Notes: a model not told the origin generated them from the letters alone. A stretch of DNA of 64,000 bases from Oribacterium sp. oral taxon 102 (GCF_013394775.1 NZ_JABXYT010000001.1:2268501-2332500), one strand, 5' to 3'. Numbered from the stretch's first letter, positions 1 through 9,389 are shown. Numbers and translations: made by a program.

Positions 1-68
1 CATTACCCAAATCAGGTTGACGGTCTCAGGCAACACCCGACTCTCAGCTCGTCCCGCAAGCTCCCGTT
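1..68 (-). promoter_or_regulatory. TPP riboswitch (THI element), cut by the window edge
   Basis: Read on the minus strand, this stretch contains the conserved thiamine pyrophosphate aptamer parts in order: GGGAGC, then GCTGAGAG, then GACCGTCAACCTGATTTGG followed by GTAATG at the edge. The final CCAGCGTAGGGA block would lie beyond position 1. The controlled gene, expected to be a thiamine synthesis or transport gene, is therefore outside the window to the left. The SLC13 gene at 240 ends before it on the same strand and is not its target. Confidence 0.88.
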
Positions 69-239
69 CACTCTATTCGATTGAATTTCATTGTATACCG
101 CTCCGGAGCTGCCGTCAAGCCCTGCAGGATGATTGCCCCTACTTCTTACCCGCGTATGGCTTTCCCCATCGCATCCGGCTCCCGACGGTTCCCTGATATA
201 TCTGCCGGTTTTCTCAGCGGCTACGAATACTCCACAAAT
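69..239. other. Intergenic, nothing recognised
   Basis: This lies between the 3' end of the SLC13-type transporter gene and the riboswitch. It should hold the promoter for the thiamine-controlled transcript, but I could not pick out a convincing -35/-10 pair or a gene. Confidence 0.5.
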
Positions 240-1523
240 TCAGGCGAGCGGATAAAGCAGCTGCGCGGATACGGCGCAGGACAGCATCGCCAGCAGCATA
301 TAGGGAAGCGTGAATCGGAGAACCTTGGCGGGATTATAGCCTCCGGCAGCAAATGCCACCGCACACTCGCCCGAACCGGACGGAAATCCCACAGCGAAGT
401 AGTTCGCCGTACCGATGATGAGCACGAGCCCCCTCGGGTCCCAGCCTGCTGCCAGCGCCACCGATGCTGCAATCGGAATCAGTACGGACTGCGTCCCCAT
501 ATTGGAAATGAAGGTCGTCATAATAACGGTTGCAGCAGAGAAGATCAGCATAACCCTGAAGGAGCTCGGGTTCTCGCCGATCAGCCGCAGAATGAAATTT
601 CCGATCACATCGGCTGCGCCGGACTGCCCGATCGCATCCGCTACAACCAGCACGCCTGCCAGCATCCAGATCATATCGCAGCTCATTTCCTTCGATGCCT
701 GCTGCGCTGTAAGACAGCCTGTCATGATAAGGAGAAGCACCCCCAGTGCCGGTGCAAGATACAGCCACTGTCCTGTATATTTGTTAAAGATCATAGCCAG
801 CATAACAAGACAGAATATGATATAAACCAGATTTTGCTTATTCTTCGGCAGCAGCTCTGCCTCTCTGTGCTTCAGCTTAGAGGTATCCACTGTGCTGTCC
901 GCCTCCTTCGGCATCAGCCTCCAGCAGAATACGCAGTAAAGAGTCAGCACCACGATCGGAATGACCGCAAAACGGAACGGGTCCAGCAGCCGAATCTGAA
1001 ATGCAGGGTCGGACAGGATTCCCTCATAGAAGCCGTTCAGCGTCGCAAAGGTGGATGCGCCGAGTCCGACCGGCAGCCGGAACTTCCATGCAACCATGAC
1101 TCCCAAAAGCGGCAGAATCAGTCTCTTTGCCGTAATCTCTCCGGCATCGTCCAGCGTCGTCAGAAATACCACGAGAATCGCCAGTGCCGCCGTAGATGGC
1201 ACAAACTGCGAGAAAATGGCGGCAATCCCGAAAAAGGCGAGAATCAGCAGCATTCCATTTTTCCCCTTCAGCCCGTTTAACCAGCCTGAAATCTTCCCAA
1301 CCAGCTCCGTCTTCGTCAATGCCGCAGAGAGTGCGAGCGTCGGCGCAATCAGAACCACCGTTTTGTTTCCAAATCCGGTGAACGCCTTATTCAGTTCGAC
1401 AACTCCGGCAGCAGCGAGAATCAGACAGCAAAGCATTGTCGTAACGCCAAACGGCACCTTGTGCCAGATGAACATGATCATCATAAACAAGGTGACCAGC
1501 AGCACGATCGTTAACTGTGACAT
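240..1523 (-). CDS. SLC13/DASS-type anion transporter
   Basis: A 427-residue, very hydrophobic protein with about eleven membrane segments, of the ion-transporter superfamily that includes SLC13 (DASS) and ArsB/NhaD carriers. It starts MSQLTIVLLVTLF, and both halves carry the small-residue hairpin segments typical of the family (around FSQFVPSTAA and NMGTQSVLIP). The start ATG has a clear AAAAGGAG site. It lies 49 bases downstream of the metallo-hydrolase gene, so the two are probably co-transcribed. Beside a sugar-diacid catabolic cluster, import of a di- or tricarboxylate is likely, but the substrate cannot be read from the sequence. Confidence 0.75.
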   Translation of the reverse strand: MSQLTIVLLVTLFMMIMFIWHKVPFGVTTMLCCLILAAAGVVELNKAFTGFGNKTVVLIAPTLALSAALTKTELVGKISGWLNGLKGKNGMLLILAFFGIAAIFSQFVPSTAALAILVVFLTTLDDAGEITAKRLILPLLGVMVAWKFRLPVGLGASTFATLNGFYEGILSDPAFQIRLLDPFRFAVIPIVVLTLYCVFCWRLMPKEADSTVDTSKLKHREAELLPKNKQNLVYIIFCLVMLAMIFNKYTGQWLYLAPALGVLLLIMTGCLTAQQASKEMSCDMIWMLAGVLVVADAIGQSGAADVIGNFILRLIGENPSSFRVMLIFSAATVIMTTFISNMGTQSVLIPIAASVALAAGWDPRGLVLIIGTANYFAVGFPSGSGECAVAFAAGGYNPAKVLRFTLPYMLLAMLSCAVSAQLLYPLA

Positions 1524-1572
1524 AGCAATCTCCTTTTTAAACCGGCTCCGCTTTCTCCTGAAAAGGCGAAGC

Positions 1573-2406
1573 TTACATAAGTGCTCTTACCTGCCGTACC
1601 CGTTCCCGGATGAAATCCGCCCATACCGTTTCGTCGCAGTAAATGTTATTCTCATTCGTATAGGTTCCGGCACGATCCACAATCTCAATCTGGTTCGGGT
1701 GACTCGGCAGCGCGATATCCACATGGAGCGCCGTGAGCTTCTCCTCGTCTGCCAAGAAGCGATCCCGAAGCGCCGGTGTCAGCCATTTGCTGGTGCTGTA
1801 GTATCGGTCATTCATCGTATTGGCTCCGACTCCGCCATGCATGCCCAGCGTATAGGTCTTCCCATCCGCCGGATTTTTCTCCTCCCAGAAGAAGGAGGTG
1901 CAGCCGATCGTATGTCCGGGCGTCAGCATCGTACGAATCCGGATATTTCCAAGCTCGATCGGCCGATCATCCTGATAGAAATGATCCGCTGCAAAGTCCT
2001 GTGGATGAGAGTCCTTATCCAGTACCAGTGTCTCCTCCGGCACATTCCGATAAAATTCCCAGTCCTCTCTCGACATCCAAAGCTCTGCGCCGCACATCCT
2101 CCGGAGCTGCTCCGCTGCACCGCAGTGATCGAAATGTGCATGGCTAAGAAGAATCTTCCTGATATCCGTCAGCCTGTAGCCCAGCTTCATAATCGACTCT
2201 ACCAGCATTGCCAGGCTTTCCGGTATCGCCGTATCGATAAGAATGCAGCCGTCTCCGGTATCGATCAGATATGCGCCGACCCATGTCTGTCCGGAAACAT
2301 ACCAAGTCTGCGGTGAAAGCTGAAACGGCTCGATGGCGAGCTCCCATGGACGGTACGCCAGTGTGGCGACCGGATCCGGCGTCGGTTTTGTACATCGAAA
2401 TGGCAT
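1573..2406 (-). CDS. Metallo-beta-lactamase-fold hydrolase (B3-like)
   Basis: A 277-residue soluble protein with the metal-binding motif HAHFDH, a second metal site in TPGHTIG and a late His in LPSHPN, the pattern of subclass B3-like and lactonase-like members of the metallo-beta-lactamase superfamily. I chose the internal ATG at 2406 because GGAGGAGG stands right before it; the reading frame upstream is low-complexity and has no such site. No signal peptide is visible, so it is probably cytoplasmic. Together with the SLC13 gene it forms a unit divergent from a LysR gene. A lactonase acting on sugar-acid lactones would suit the context, but that is a guess. Confidence 0.75.
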   Translation of the reverse strand: MPFRCTKPTPDPVATLAYRPWELAIEPFQLSPQTWYVSGQTWVGAYLIDTGDGCILIDTAIPESLAMLVESIMKLGYRLTDIRKILLSHAHFDHCGAAEQLRRMCGAELWMSREDWEFYRNVPEETLVLDKDSHPQDFAADHFYQDDRPIELGNIRIRTMLTPGHTIGCTSFFWEEKNPADGKTYTLGMHGGVGANTMNDRYYSTSKWLTPALRDRFLADEEKLTALHVDIALPSHPNQIEIVDRAGTYTNENNIYCDETVWADFIRERVRQVRALM

Positions 2407-2581
2407 TTTCCTCCTCCTTTTCTCCCTCTCTCCTGATCCCCGAAGGGAATTGTATCTTCCTCCGGTCTGACAGCTTCTTTTTAAGTCTCTGTTTTTACTA
2501 TATATCCACACACTTTATCAGTTCAACTTATTGATATTTATATTTTCTCTTATTATAATTAAGTCATATAAAAAGGGGGGA

Positions 2582-3559
2582 ATGAAAGTGGATCTGCATC
2601 AGGTTGAATATATCCTTGCTATCGAAAAGGAAAAGAGCATTTCCAAGGCAGCTCAAAAACTATTTATCACGCAATCCGCGCTGAACCAACAGCTTTTGAA
2701 GCTGGAAAAAGAAATCGGGACGGCACTTTTCGAGCGCCGGAGCCATATGATGCTCCCCACCTTCGCAGGAAGCGTGTATCTGGAAAACGCCCGCAGGCTG
2801 GTCGACATCCGCGACAGCACATATAAGCTTCTCCATGATATCACAGAGGAAAAAACCGGCGAGATCTCCATTGCCTTCACTCCGGAGCGCGGCTCAGAGA
2901 TGTTCTCGAAGATTTACCCCGCCTTCCATACGCTCTATCCGCAAATCACGTTTCGGATCAAGGAAGCAAGAAACAAGGGAATGGAACAGGCGCTCGCCCG
3001 GAAGGAGGTCACCCTCGCCTGCACCTCCTATACAGACAGCTCTCTGAATCCGGACTTCACCTATGTTGCCGGCGTTCGGGAGGAAATGGTGCTGGGGCTC
3101 CCACGGGAGCATCCCCTCGCCCCTCTCGCCGGAGAGGAGAGCTGGCGAACGCTGCCTGAACTCGAGCTCTCCTGCCTGTCGGATACGCCCTTTGTCACCA
3201 GCGGTCCAGAGACGCTCAGCCATGATATGGAAAATGCTGCCTTTGCCTATGCCGGAATGCAGCCGCATGTGCTCTTTTGTACCGGCAGCAGCCGTACCAA
3301 GCTCAATATGATCTCAGAAAACCTCTGTGCCGCCTTCTTTCCGCAGTCCTATATTGACAAGCGCGCACCCATGGTCTATTTCTCGGTAAAGCCGCACCCA
3401 TGCTGGACCACCGCAGTCGCCTACCGGAAACGCACCTACCTCACGATCCCGGAAAATGTACTGATTGATATGATCCGTTCCTACAATCTGCGTGCAGCAT
3501 ATCCTGCCCGCAATACAGAAAATGTGCCGCCGATCGAAACAGAACGGCAGCACCTCTGA
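2582..3559 (+). CDS. LysR-family transcriptional regulator
   Basis: A 325-residue LysR regulator. Residues 3-62 form the winged helix-turn-helix (SISKAAQKLFITQSALNQQL), and the rest is the periplasmic-binding-protein-like effector domain. The ATG at 2582 follows a run of six G and fits the family N-terminus; an in-frame extension upstream does not. It diverges from the hydrolase/SLC13 unit across an AT-rich 175-base gap, where it probably binds. Its effector domain shares the pattern TP-RGS-MF-YP-FH-LYP with the LysR encoded at 15574, so the two are paralogs flanking the sugar-diacid genes. Confidence 0.85.
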   Translation: MKVDLHQVEYILAIEKEKSISKAAQKLFITQSALNQQLLKLEKEIGTALFERRSHMMLPTFAGSVYLENARRLVDIRDSTYKLLHDITEEKTGEISIAFTPERGSEMFSKIYPAFHTLYPQITFRIKEARNKGMEQALARKEVTLACTSYTDSSLNPDFTYVAGVREEMVLGLPREHPLAPLAGEESWRTLPELELSCLSDTPFVTSGPETLSHDMENAAFAYAGMQPHVLFCTGSSRTKLNMISENLCAAFFPQSYIDKRAPMVYFSVKPHPCWTTAVAYRKRTYLTIPENVLIDMIRSYNLRAAYPARNTENVPPIETERQHL

Positions 3560-3590
3560 TATCGATAAAACGCATTTAACAGCTGAAAAG

Positions 3591-3630
3591 AAAAACGGCA
3601 GGAGATCTAAAAAGACCTCCTGCCGCTTTT
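3591..3630. terminator. Bidirectional terminator between convergent genes
   Basis: CGGCAGGAG at 3596-3604 pairs with CTCCTGCCG ending at 3625. An A tract precedes the stem and a T tract follows it, so it can stop both the LysR transcript (+) and the catabolic transcript (-). Confidence 0.85.
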
Positions 3631-3661
3631 GCACCTTACCCCTCTTAACTTGCGAACAGTC

Positions 3662-4561
3662 TCAGAGCAGTCCCGCATCACGCATCACGCTCCGGAAGAG
3701 CTCGAGCGTCTCCGCTTTTACAGTCGGAAGTGACGGAAGGTACGGCGATCCCGCCGGAATGCCGCGGAGCGCCGCCATATCCTTCGCGGCAACAGGGAAT
3801 GACGCCTTGTCCATCGCAAGCCGCACCGGGTTCAGCCTAAACTGCGCCTCCAGAGAGCCCTTGAGATCACCCTGTATGAACCTCTCATAGACCGCGCCGA
3901 TCAGCTCGGGCATAAAGTTCCCGGCGGTACATACGCCGCCTACCGCGCCCACACAGAGGGAGGCATAGAGCAGTGTATCCTTCCCGCCGAAGACCTTGAA
4001 CGAAACGTCCCGGTTCCGGCGCACGCATTCCTCGGTCAGCGTGATATCCCCTGAGGTATCCTTCATTCCGACGATATTCGGCACATCATGGGCAAGCGCC
4101 GTCACGAGCTCGATACTCAATCCGTAGCCGACCCTGCCCGGATTATTGTACAGAAGCACCGGTGTCTCCGGAACCGCCTCCGCGATCGTCCTGAAATGCC
4201 GGTACAGCTCCTCATACGTCGGCTTCAGGAACATCGGCTGAAGGACAGACACGCACGCGGCACCGTTCCGTACCGCCATCTGTGCGAGACGGACGCACTT
4301 CCTCGTATTGATCGCCCCGATCCCGAAGTAGACCGGAACCCTCCCCGCCGCCTGCTCTGCCATGATCCGGAGCCCGCGCTCCATCTCATCCTCCTCGAGC
4401 TCATAGAACTCGCCGTTGGAGCCGAAGGCGAGGATGCCGTGCATCCCGTTCTCGATGACATAATCTACCTGCTTCCGCATCCCCGCCTCGTCAATCCGCT
4501 CCTCTCCGTCGATCACGGTGATAATCGGTACGACAACGCCCTTGATAAAATCTGTATTCAT
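3662..4561 (-). CDS. DapA-family lyase, probable 5-keto-4-deoxyglucarate aldolase or dehydratase
   Basis: A 299-residue class I (Schiff base) TIM-barrel protein of the dihydrodipicolinate synthase/N-acetylneuraminate lyase family. The substrate-loop motif GSNGEFYEL, the catalytic Tyr in LLYNNPGRVGYG and the Schiff-base Lys in GMKDTSG are all present. It is the last gene of the diacid cluster, 18 bases after garR. In the family, KdgD dehydrates 5-keto-4-deoxyglucarate to 2,5-dioxopentanoate, while other members split related keto acids to pyruvate. As the neighbour consumes tartronate semialdehyde, aldol cleavage is the more coherent guess. It is unlikely to be the lysine-pathway DapA. Confidence 0.8.
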   Translation of the reverse strand: MNTDFIKGVVVPIITVIDGEERIDEAGMRKQVDYVIENGMHGILAFGSNGEFYELEEDEMERGLRIMAEQAAGRVPVYFGIGAINTRKCVRLAQMAVRNGAACVSVLQPMFLKPTYEELYRHFRTIAEAVPETPVLLYNNPGRVGYGLSIELVTALAHDVPNIVGMKDTSGDITLTEECVRRNRDVSFKVFGGKDTLLYASLCVGAVGGVCTAGNFMPELIGAVYERFIQGDLKGSLEAQFRLNPVRLAMDKASFPVAAKDMAALRGIPAGSPYLPSLPTVKAETLELFRSVMRDAGLL

Positions 4562-4579
4562 CCTGCCGCCTTTCGCCGC

Positions 4580-5467
4580 TTACTTCGCGATGGAAACCCC
4601 GGTCATTCTCTCATAGTAGCGCACGATGTCGTCATGGTCGCAGCCGCCCTCATCGTGGTTCTTCAGCTCCTGCATAACCTCCATCATGTGTGCGGTCATC
4701 GGCACCGGCATATTGATGGCATGAGAAGCATTGAGCGCATTGGTCAGATCCTTGATATGAAGGTCGATACGGAAGCCCGGCTTGTAGTTTCCGGAGAGCA
4801 TCATCGGTGCCTTGGCATCCATTACTGTAGAGCCTGCGAGACCGCCTCGGATCGCCTGATATACGAGCTCCGGATCCGTGCCTGCCTTCTTTGCGAAGGT
4901 GAGCGCCTCTGCCACGATGCCGATGTTGGCGGCAACCACCATCTGATTGGCGAGCTTCGCGACATTGCCGGAGCCGATCGGTCCGACGTAGACTACGGAG
5001 CCTGCCATCACCATGAGCATATCATAGAACCTGTCCCAGGTCTCCTTCCTGCCGCCGCACATGACGGACAGGGTGCCGTCGATCGCCTTTGGCTCTCCGC
5101 CGGATACCGGGCAGTCCAGCATATCCACACCGATCTTCTCAAGCTCAGCCGCGATCTTCTTGGACTCAACCGGGTCAATGGAGGACATATCAATCAGCAC
5201 GGACTCGCCGGCACGGAAGCCCTCCGCGAGACCATTCTCGCCGAATACCGCTGCACGCACATGCGGAGAATTCGGCACCATCGTGATAACCACGTCAGAA
5301 GTGGCTGCGACCTCTCTGTTGCAGCCTGCCGCCTTCGCGCCTGCCGCCACTACGTCCGCAACGGAGTCCGCATTGAAGTCAAAGACAGTCAGCTCATAGC
5401 CCGCCTTCAGGAGATTCTTCGCCATCGGGCGTCCCATGATTCCCAGTCCTACGAATCCTACTCTCAT
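4580..5467 (-). CDS. garR: Tartronate semialdehyde reductase (2-hydroxy-3-oxopropionate reductase)
   Basis: A 295-residue beta-hydroxyacid dehydrogenase. It has the N-terminal NAD(P)-binding motif GFVGLGIMGRPMAKNL, the substrate-binding stretch DCPVSGGEPKA and the catalytic Lys in GNVAKLANQ. Length and motifs fit GarR/GlxR, which reduces tartronate semialdehyde to D-glycerate. It sits between the lyase gene and a 300-base gap, in a cluster holding both glucarate and galactarate dehydratases, the classic setting of GarR. A 3-hydroxyisobutyrate dehydrogenase-like role is the main alternative. No glycerate kinase gene is present in the window. Confidence 0.87.
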   Translation of the reverse strand: MRVGFVGLGIMGRPMAKNLLKAGYELTVFDFNADSVADVVAAGAKAAGCNREVAATSDVVITMVPNSPHVRAAVFGENGLAEGFRAGESVLIDMSSIDPVESKKIAAELEKIGVDMLDCPVSGGEPKAIDGTLSVMCGGRKETWDRFYDMLMVMAGSVVYVGPIGSGNVAKLANQMVVAANIGIVAEALTFAKKAGTDPELVYQAIRGGLAGSTVMDAKAPMMLSGNYKPGFRIDLHIKDLTNALNASHAINMPVPMTAHMMEVMQELKNHDEGGCDHDDIVRYYERMTGVSIAK

Positions 5468-5767
5468 TTTGTTTCCTCTCTTTCTTTCCTCTCGGCGACA
5501 AAGACCGCCTGTATTTCCCCGCCGCGGTGTCTGTGCCGCAGCTCGTTTTTCCTGTCACGGCACTATGGTATGCGATATTTCCCGCCATGACTACGCTGAA
5601 TATCGCCAAAAAATATCTTTATTCTGCCGGATCCGTCAAATGGCAGGGATTTTGAATGATTTATTTCAATTCATTCCATTTAATTCCATTTAAGGAAACG
5701 CCGATTGATTCCTGACGCACGTGCCATGGGCGTGCTTTCCCGGATTTCATCCATGCTTCCTCAGACC
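5468..5767. other. Intergenic region before garR with a tandem direct repeat
   Basis: No gene is visible. At 5673-5692 the decamer ATTCCATTTA occurs twice head to tail. Just before it is ATTTCAATTCAT, which closely matches ATTTCAAATTCAT upstream of the 8058 dehydratase gene. GCGATATT (5572-5579) and AATATCGC (5599-5606) can form a leader hairpin. The region probably contains a separate promoter for garR and the lyase. Confidence 0.4.
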
Positions 5768-6676
5768 TCAGAGCAGCAGCATCAGAAGCGGTGCGGTGAA
5801 GAGCGAAAGCACCGTGGACGAGACCACCAGCCGCGAGGCGAAGCGCTCGTCCGCCCCATACTGCGTCGCAAGCAGCACCGCCGTAGAACCTGCCGGCATT
5901 CCCGTCAGTGCAAGCGAAACCCCGCTCACCAGCGGATCACAGTGCAGAAGACGCAGGATGCCCAGCGCTGTAAAGGGCAGCGCGAGCAGCCGCACGAAGG
6001 ACTGATAGAAGATCGCCGGCTCCAGCAGCTCCCTCCAGCGCACGCCGAGCAGCATCGTCCCGATGAGCATCATGGAAAGCGGCGAGGTCAATGCGCCGAT
6101 CCTGCTCACCGCCGTATCCAGAAAGGACGGAAACGGCAGATTCAGCAGCCGCCGAAAAAGCCCCAGATAGACGGTGACGATGCAGGGGTTCAGCAGAATA
6201 TTGCGGAGCCGCGTCCGGAAGTCCGACTGCGTAAACAGTGAGAGTCCCGCCGTCCACATCAGAATTCGATTCGGGATAATGAAGATCGAGGCGATCAGCA
6301 GTCCCTCCTCCCCGAATACAGAGGAAACCAGCGGCATTCCCAGAAAGCCGGAGTTGTTGACCAGCGTACAGTATTCGAGGATACTGCGCTTCTCCCGCGG
6401 GCAGAAATTGTAGAGAAGCTTCCCGAGGAGGAAGGACAAAAGGGCAATGCAGAGCGCTACCAGAAAAGCAAGCCCCGTCCGCCGCAGCACCTCCGCTGTC
6501 AGCGGCTTATTGAAGGAGCCGAAGATCATGCAGGGCAGCGTAAGCTGCAGAATCAGCGCCGTCAGCTTCTTCCTGCTCTGTTCATCCAGAAGCCCCTTCC
6601 GCTCCGCATAGACCCCCGCCGCCATATAGACGAAGAGGACGAGCTGCGAATGCAGCATGCTCAGCAGGCTTTCCAT
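5768..6676 (-). CDS. AEC-family transporter (auxin efflux carrier superfamily)
   Basis: A 302-residue integral membrane protein with about ten hydrophobic segments in two halves, typical of AEC transporters (LPCMIFGSFNKPLT, the NSGFLGMPLV region, and the C-terminal LTGMPAGSTAVLLATQYG). Bacterial members move malonate, malate, lactate and similar organic anions. It begins four bases past the stop of the upstream glucarate dehydratase paralog (6680) without a strong ribosome-binding site, which suggests translational coupling. It could export an end product or move a diacid; the direction cannot be told from sequence. Confidence 0.8.
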   Translation of the reverse strand: MESLLSMLHSQLVLFVYMAAGVYAERKGLLDEQSRKKLTALILQLTLPCMIFGSFNKPLTAEVLRRTGLAFLVALCIALLSFLLGKLLYNFCPREKRSILEYCTLVNNSGFLGMPLVSSVFGEEGLLIASIFIIPNRILMWTAGLSLFTQSDFRTRLRNILLNPCIVTVYLGLFRRLLNLPFPSFLDTAVSRIGALTSPLSMMLIGTMLLGVRWRELLEPAIFYQSFVRLLALPFTALGILRLLHCDPLVSGVSLALTGMPAGSTAVLLATQYGADERFASRLVVSSTVLSLFTAPLLMLLL

Positions 6677-6679
6677 CGT

Positions 6680-8029
6680 TCAGCGTACCAGACAGGGCTT
6701 CCTGTGGTCGTATTTCCAGCCCGGGATCAGGTACTGCATCGCCTTCGCATCGTCCCGATCGTGGCTCGGAAGCCGGCGGTAGAGACGGTTCGCCTCCTCT
6801 ACCCGCGCCATGTCGAGATGCACCCCCAGCCCGGAGCCCTCCGGCACCCGCAGTTTTCCGTCCCTGATCTCCGGCGTATCCAGAAGCAGGTTCTGCCCGT
6901 CCTGCCAGATCCAATGGGTATCCAGCGGCGCAGGCTCTCCCACCGCGGCTGCGCCGACCTGTGCGAAGGCGGCAAGCGTGATATCGAAGTGGTTATTGGA
7001 ATGTACCCCCCATGTCAGCCCCCAGGAATGCAGGAGCTGGGACATCCGGATCGCTCCCTCAAAGCCCCAGAAGTGCGGATCCGCGAGGATGATGTCGCAG
7101 GCGTTCAGGCTTACGGTGTGATAGAACTGCCGCCAGTCGGTCGCGATCATATTGGTCGCCACCTGGAATTGGGTCGCATTCTTGAACTCCCGCATGATTT
7201 CTCTGCCGGAATAGCCCGCCTCCGGACCGCAGGGATCCTCCATATAGGTGATGACATCATGCATATCCCGGCAGAGCTCGATCGCCTCTGCGAGGCTCCA
7301 CGCCCCGTTTGGGTCAATGTTGATCCGTGCCTGCGGGAAACGCTTCTTCAGGGCACGGAGCGCCTCCATTTCCTCGCTGCCGCGAAGCACGCCGCCCTTC
7401 AGCTTGAAGCTCCGGAAGCCGTACTTCTCGTGCAGCGCCTCCGCCTCCTCCGTAATCCGTTCCGGGCTCAGGATCTCCTCCCGCCGCAGCCGGAACCACG
7501 GGTCGTCGCTGTCCCGCTCGTCGAGATAAGGCATCTCTCCCGCCGGTACCCGGCTCTTGTCCGAGACATAGAAGAGATAGCCGAGCATCTCGACCTCTGT
7601 GCGCTGCTGTCCCTCGCCCAGCAACTCGCACATCGGCACACCGAGGAATTGCCCCAGGAGGTCCAGCATCGCACACTCGATCGCCCACTCGCTCTTCACG
7701 ACGAATTTCAGCTTCGAGATGTCCAGCGTCTGTATGCCCTCGCCGTCATTTCCCGCATCGGGGGCGGAGAGCCGATGAATCGTCTGCAGGATATGCCGAT
7801 ACCTGGAGACCGGCTGTCCCTCCACCAGCGGGCGCACGGCATTCAGACAGTCGCAGGTATAGTCCCCGCCGTGGATCTCGCCGATCCCCTGATGTCCGGC
7901 GCTGTCGGTCAGCACCACCAGATTTCTGGTGAAGGCAGGCGCATGACAGCCGGAGAGGGTCATCAGCATACTGTCATAGCCTGCCACCGGGATGACCTGC
8001 ATTGTTTTGATAATCGGAGATTCCGTCAT
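6680..8029 (-). CDS. gudD: Glucarate dehydratase paralog (enolase superfamily)
   Basis: A 449-residue enolase-superfamily protein of the glucarate dehydratase subgroup. The catalytic Lys pair is present (FKLKGG), as are the metal-binding Asp (INIDPNG), the following acidic ligand (YMEDPCGPE) and the catalytic His loop (HSNNHFD), so it looks active. Compared with the copy just upstream (8058-9389) it departs further from Escherichia coli GudD, for example GPEAGYSGRE where GudD has GAEQGFSGRE. Specificity may have shifted, as for E. coli GudX or related diacid dehydratases. The start follows a GGAGAAAGG site 28 bases after the upstream copy. Confidence 0.85.
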   Translation of the reverse strand: MTESPIIKTMQVIPVAGYDSMLMTLSGCHAPAFTRNLVVLTDSAGHQGIGEIHGGDYTCDCLNAVRPLVEGQPVSRYRHILQTIHRLSAPDAGNDGEGIQTLDISKLKFVVKSEWAIECAMLDLLGQFLGVPMCELLGEGQQRTEVEMLGYLFYVSDKSRVPAGEMPYLDERDSDDPWFRLRREEILSPERITEEAEALHEKYGFRSFKLKGGVLRGSEEMEALRALKKRFPQARINIDPNGAWSLAEAIELCRDMHDVITYMEDPCGPEAGYSGREIMREFKNATQFQVATNMIATDWRQFYHTVSLNACDIILADPHFWGFEGAIRMSQLLHSWGLTWGVHSNNHFDITLAAFAQVGAAAVGEPAPLDTHWIWQDGQNLLLDTPEIRDGKLRVPEGSGLGVHLDMARVEEANRLYRRLPSHDRDDAKAMQYLIPGWKYDHRKPCLVR

Positions 8030-8057
8030 ACTATCCTTTCTCCCGGCATACCGGGCA

Positions 8058-9389
8058 TCAGCGCACCATGCAGGGACGCTTGTTGTCGAACGTCCAGCCC
8101 GGGATCAGGTACTGCATCCCCTTCGCATCGTCTCTCGCGCCGAGGCAGTTCTCGATATACAGCTTGTGCGCCTTCTCCACCTGTGCGCGGTCTGCCTCGA
8201 CACCGAGCCCGACCGTCCTGTCCAGATCATGAATGCAGCCGCCGACGATCTCCATCGGCTTCTTCGTCAGACGTTCCCTACCCTCCTGCCAGATCCAGTG
8301 GGTATCGATACCGTTCAGCTTCCCCGGCACGGCTGCCGCGCACTGTGCGACCATGGCGAGGGAAATGTCGAAATGGTTATTGGAGTGACAGCCCCACATG
8401 AGCCCGAAATCGCTGCAGAGCTGTCCTACCCGGACAGAGCCCTCCATCGTCCAGAAATGCGGGTCGGCGAGCGGGATATCCACACTCTTCAGCGTAATGC
8501 AGTGCCGCATCTGCCGCCAGTCGGTGTCGATCATATTGGTCGCGGTCGGCATCCCCGTCTCCTGCTTGAACTCCGCCATGATCTCTCTGCCGGAGAAGCC
8601 GTTCTCCGCACCGCAGGGATCCTCGACATAAGCGAGCACCTTCTTCAGCGCCGGCGCGACACGAATCGCCTCCGCGAGGCTCCAGCAGCCGTTCGGATCC
8701 AGATCCACGCGGGCGTTCGGAAATGCCTCCTTGATCGCTGTCACGGCTCTGACCTCCTCGTCCGGTGTCAGCACGCCGCCCTTCAGCTTGAAGTCCTCAA
8801 AGCCATACTTCTCTGCCGTCGCCCTTGCCAGCGCGACGATATGCTCCGGATCCATCGCCTCCTCGTGACGGAGACGGTACCAGTCGCAGTCCGCATCCGG
8901 CTCCTCTTCATACGGGAGGTCGGTCTTCTTACGGTCTCCCACATAGAAGAGGTAGGAGAGGAAGCGCACCGAGCTCCTCTGCAATCCGTCCCCCATAAGA
9001 GATGCCGCCGGAACCTCCAGAAACTTCCCCAGAAGATCCAGAAGCGGTGCCTCGATCGCCGTCACGACATGCACGCCGGTGCGGAGGTCGAAGGTCTGTA
9101 AGCCCCGCACATCATCCTTGATGTTCTTCTCCAGCCATTCCCGGACACGGTTCAGCGTATTTTTATAGTCGGAGAGCCTCGTACCGAGCACCAGCTCCTT
9201 CACTGCCTCGAGCGCTGCGGTGATCTTCTGTCCGCCCGGCACCTCTCCGACGCCCTCGACCCCATTGGAATCCGTCAGAATCACGATATTCCTCGTGAAG
9301 TACGGCGCATGCGCGCCGGAAAGATTCAGCTCCATGCAGTCATGTCCCGCTACCGGGAAAACCTCCATCTTCGTAATTACCGGAATCAT
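8058..9389 (-). CDS. gudD: Glucarate dehydratase
   Basis: A 443-residue enzyme that dehydrates D-glucarate to 5-keto-4-deoxy-D-glucarate. It is near-collinear with E. coli GudD (446 residues), including DFKLKGGVL (catalytic Lys), [11 protein letters not shown] (metal ligand), [28 protein letters not shown], the catalytic His in [10 protein letters not shown], and the C-terminus [19 protein letters not shown]. The ATG is preceded by GAGGAGAAAAGG. It lies upstream of the second copy in the same direction, and an AT-rich palindromic region in front of it may hold its own promoter. Confidence 0.93.
   Translation of the reverse strand: MIPVITKMEVFPVAGHDCMELNLSGAHAPYFTRNIVILTDSNGVEGVGEVPGGQKITAALEAVKELVLGTRLSDYKNTLNRVREWLEKNIKDDVRGLQTFDLRTGVHVVTAIEAPLLDLLGKFLEVPAASLMGDGLQRSSVRFLSYLFYVGDRKKTDLPYEEEPDADCDWYRLRHEEAMDPEHIVALARATAEKYGFEDFKLKGGVLTPDEEVRAVTAIKEAFPNARVDLDPNGCWSLAEAIRVAPALKKVLAYVEDPCGAENGFSGREIMAEFKQETGMPTATNMIDTDWRQMRHCITLKSVDIPLADPHFWTMEGSVRVGQLCSDFGLMWGCHSNNHFDISLAMVAQCAAAVPGKLNGIDTHWIWQEGRERLTKKPMEIVGGCIHDLDRTVGLGVEADRAQVEKAHKLYIENCLGARDDAKGMQYLIPGWTFDNKRPCMVR

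Noticed and set aside
81..1280. Long plus-strand reading frame opposite the SLC13 gene
   Set aside because: Antisense shadow of a GC-rich gene: basic, low-complexity translation without any motif, while the minus strand codes a clear transporter.
3662..4561. Dihydrodipicolinate synthase of lysine synthesis
   Set aside because: Family membership is clear, but the gene is embedded in a diacid catabolic operon and lacks lysine-pathway neighbours.
5572..5606. GCGATATT/AATATCGC hairpin as a riboswitch or terminator
   Set aside because: No aptamer consensus and no T run; it may be a simple leader hairpin.
6650..8401. 583-codon plus-strand frame over the glucarate dehydratases
   Set aside because: It runs opposite two conserved enzymes and has no recognisable domain. 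The same applies to the 636-codon frame opposite glmS at 38824-40734.
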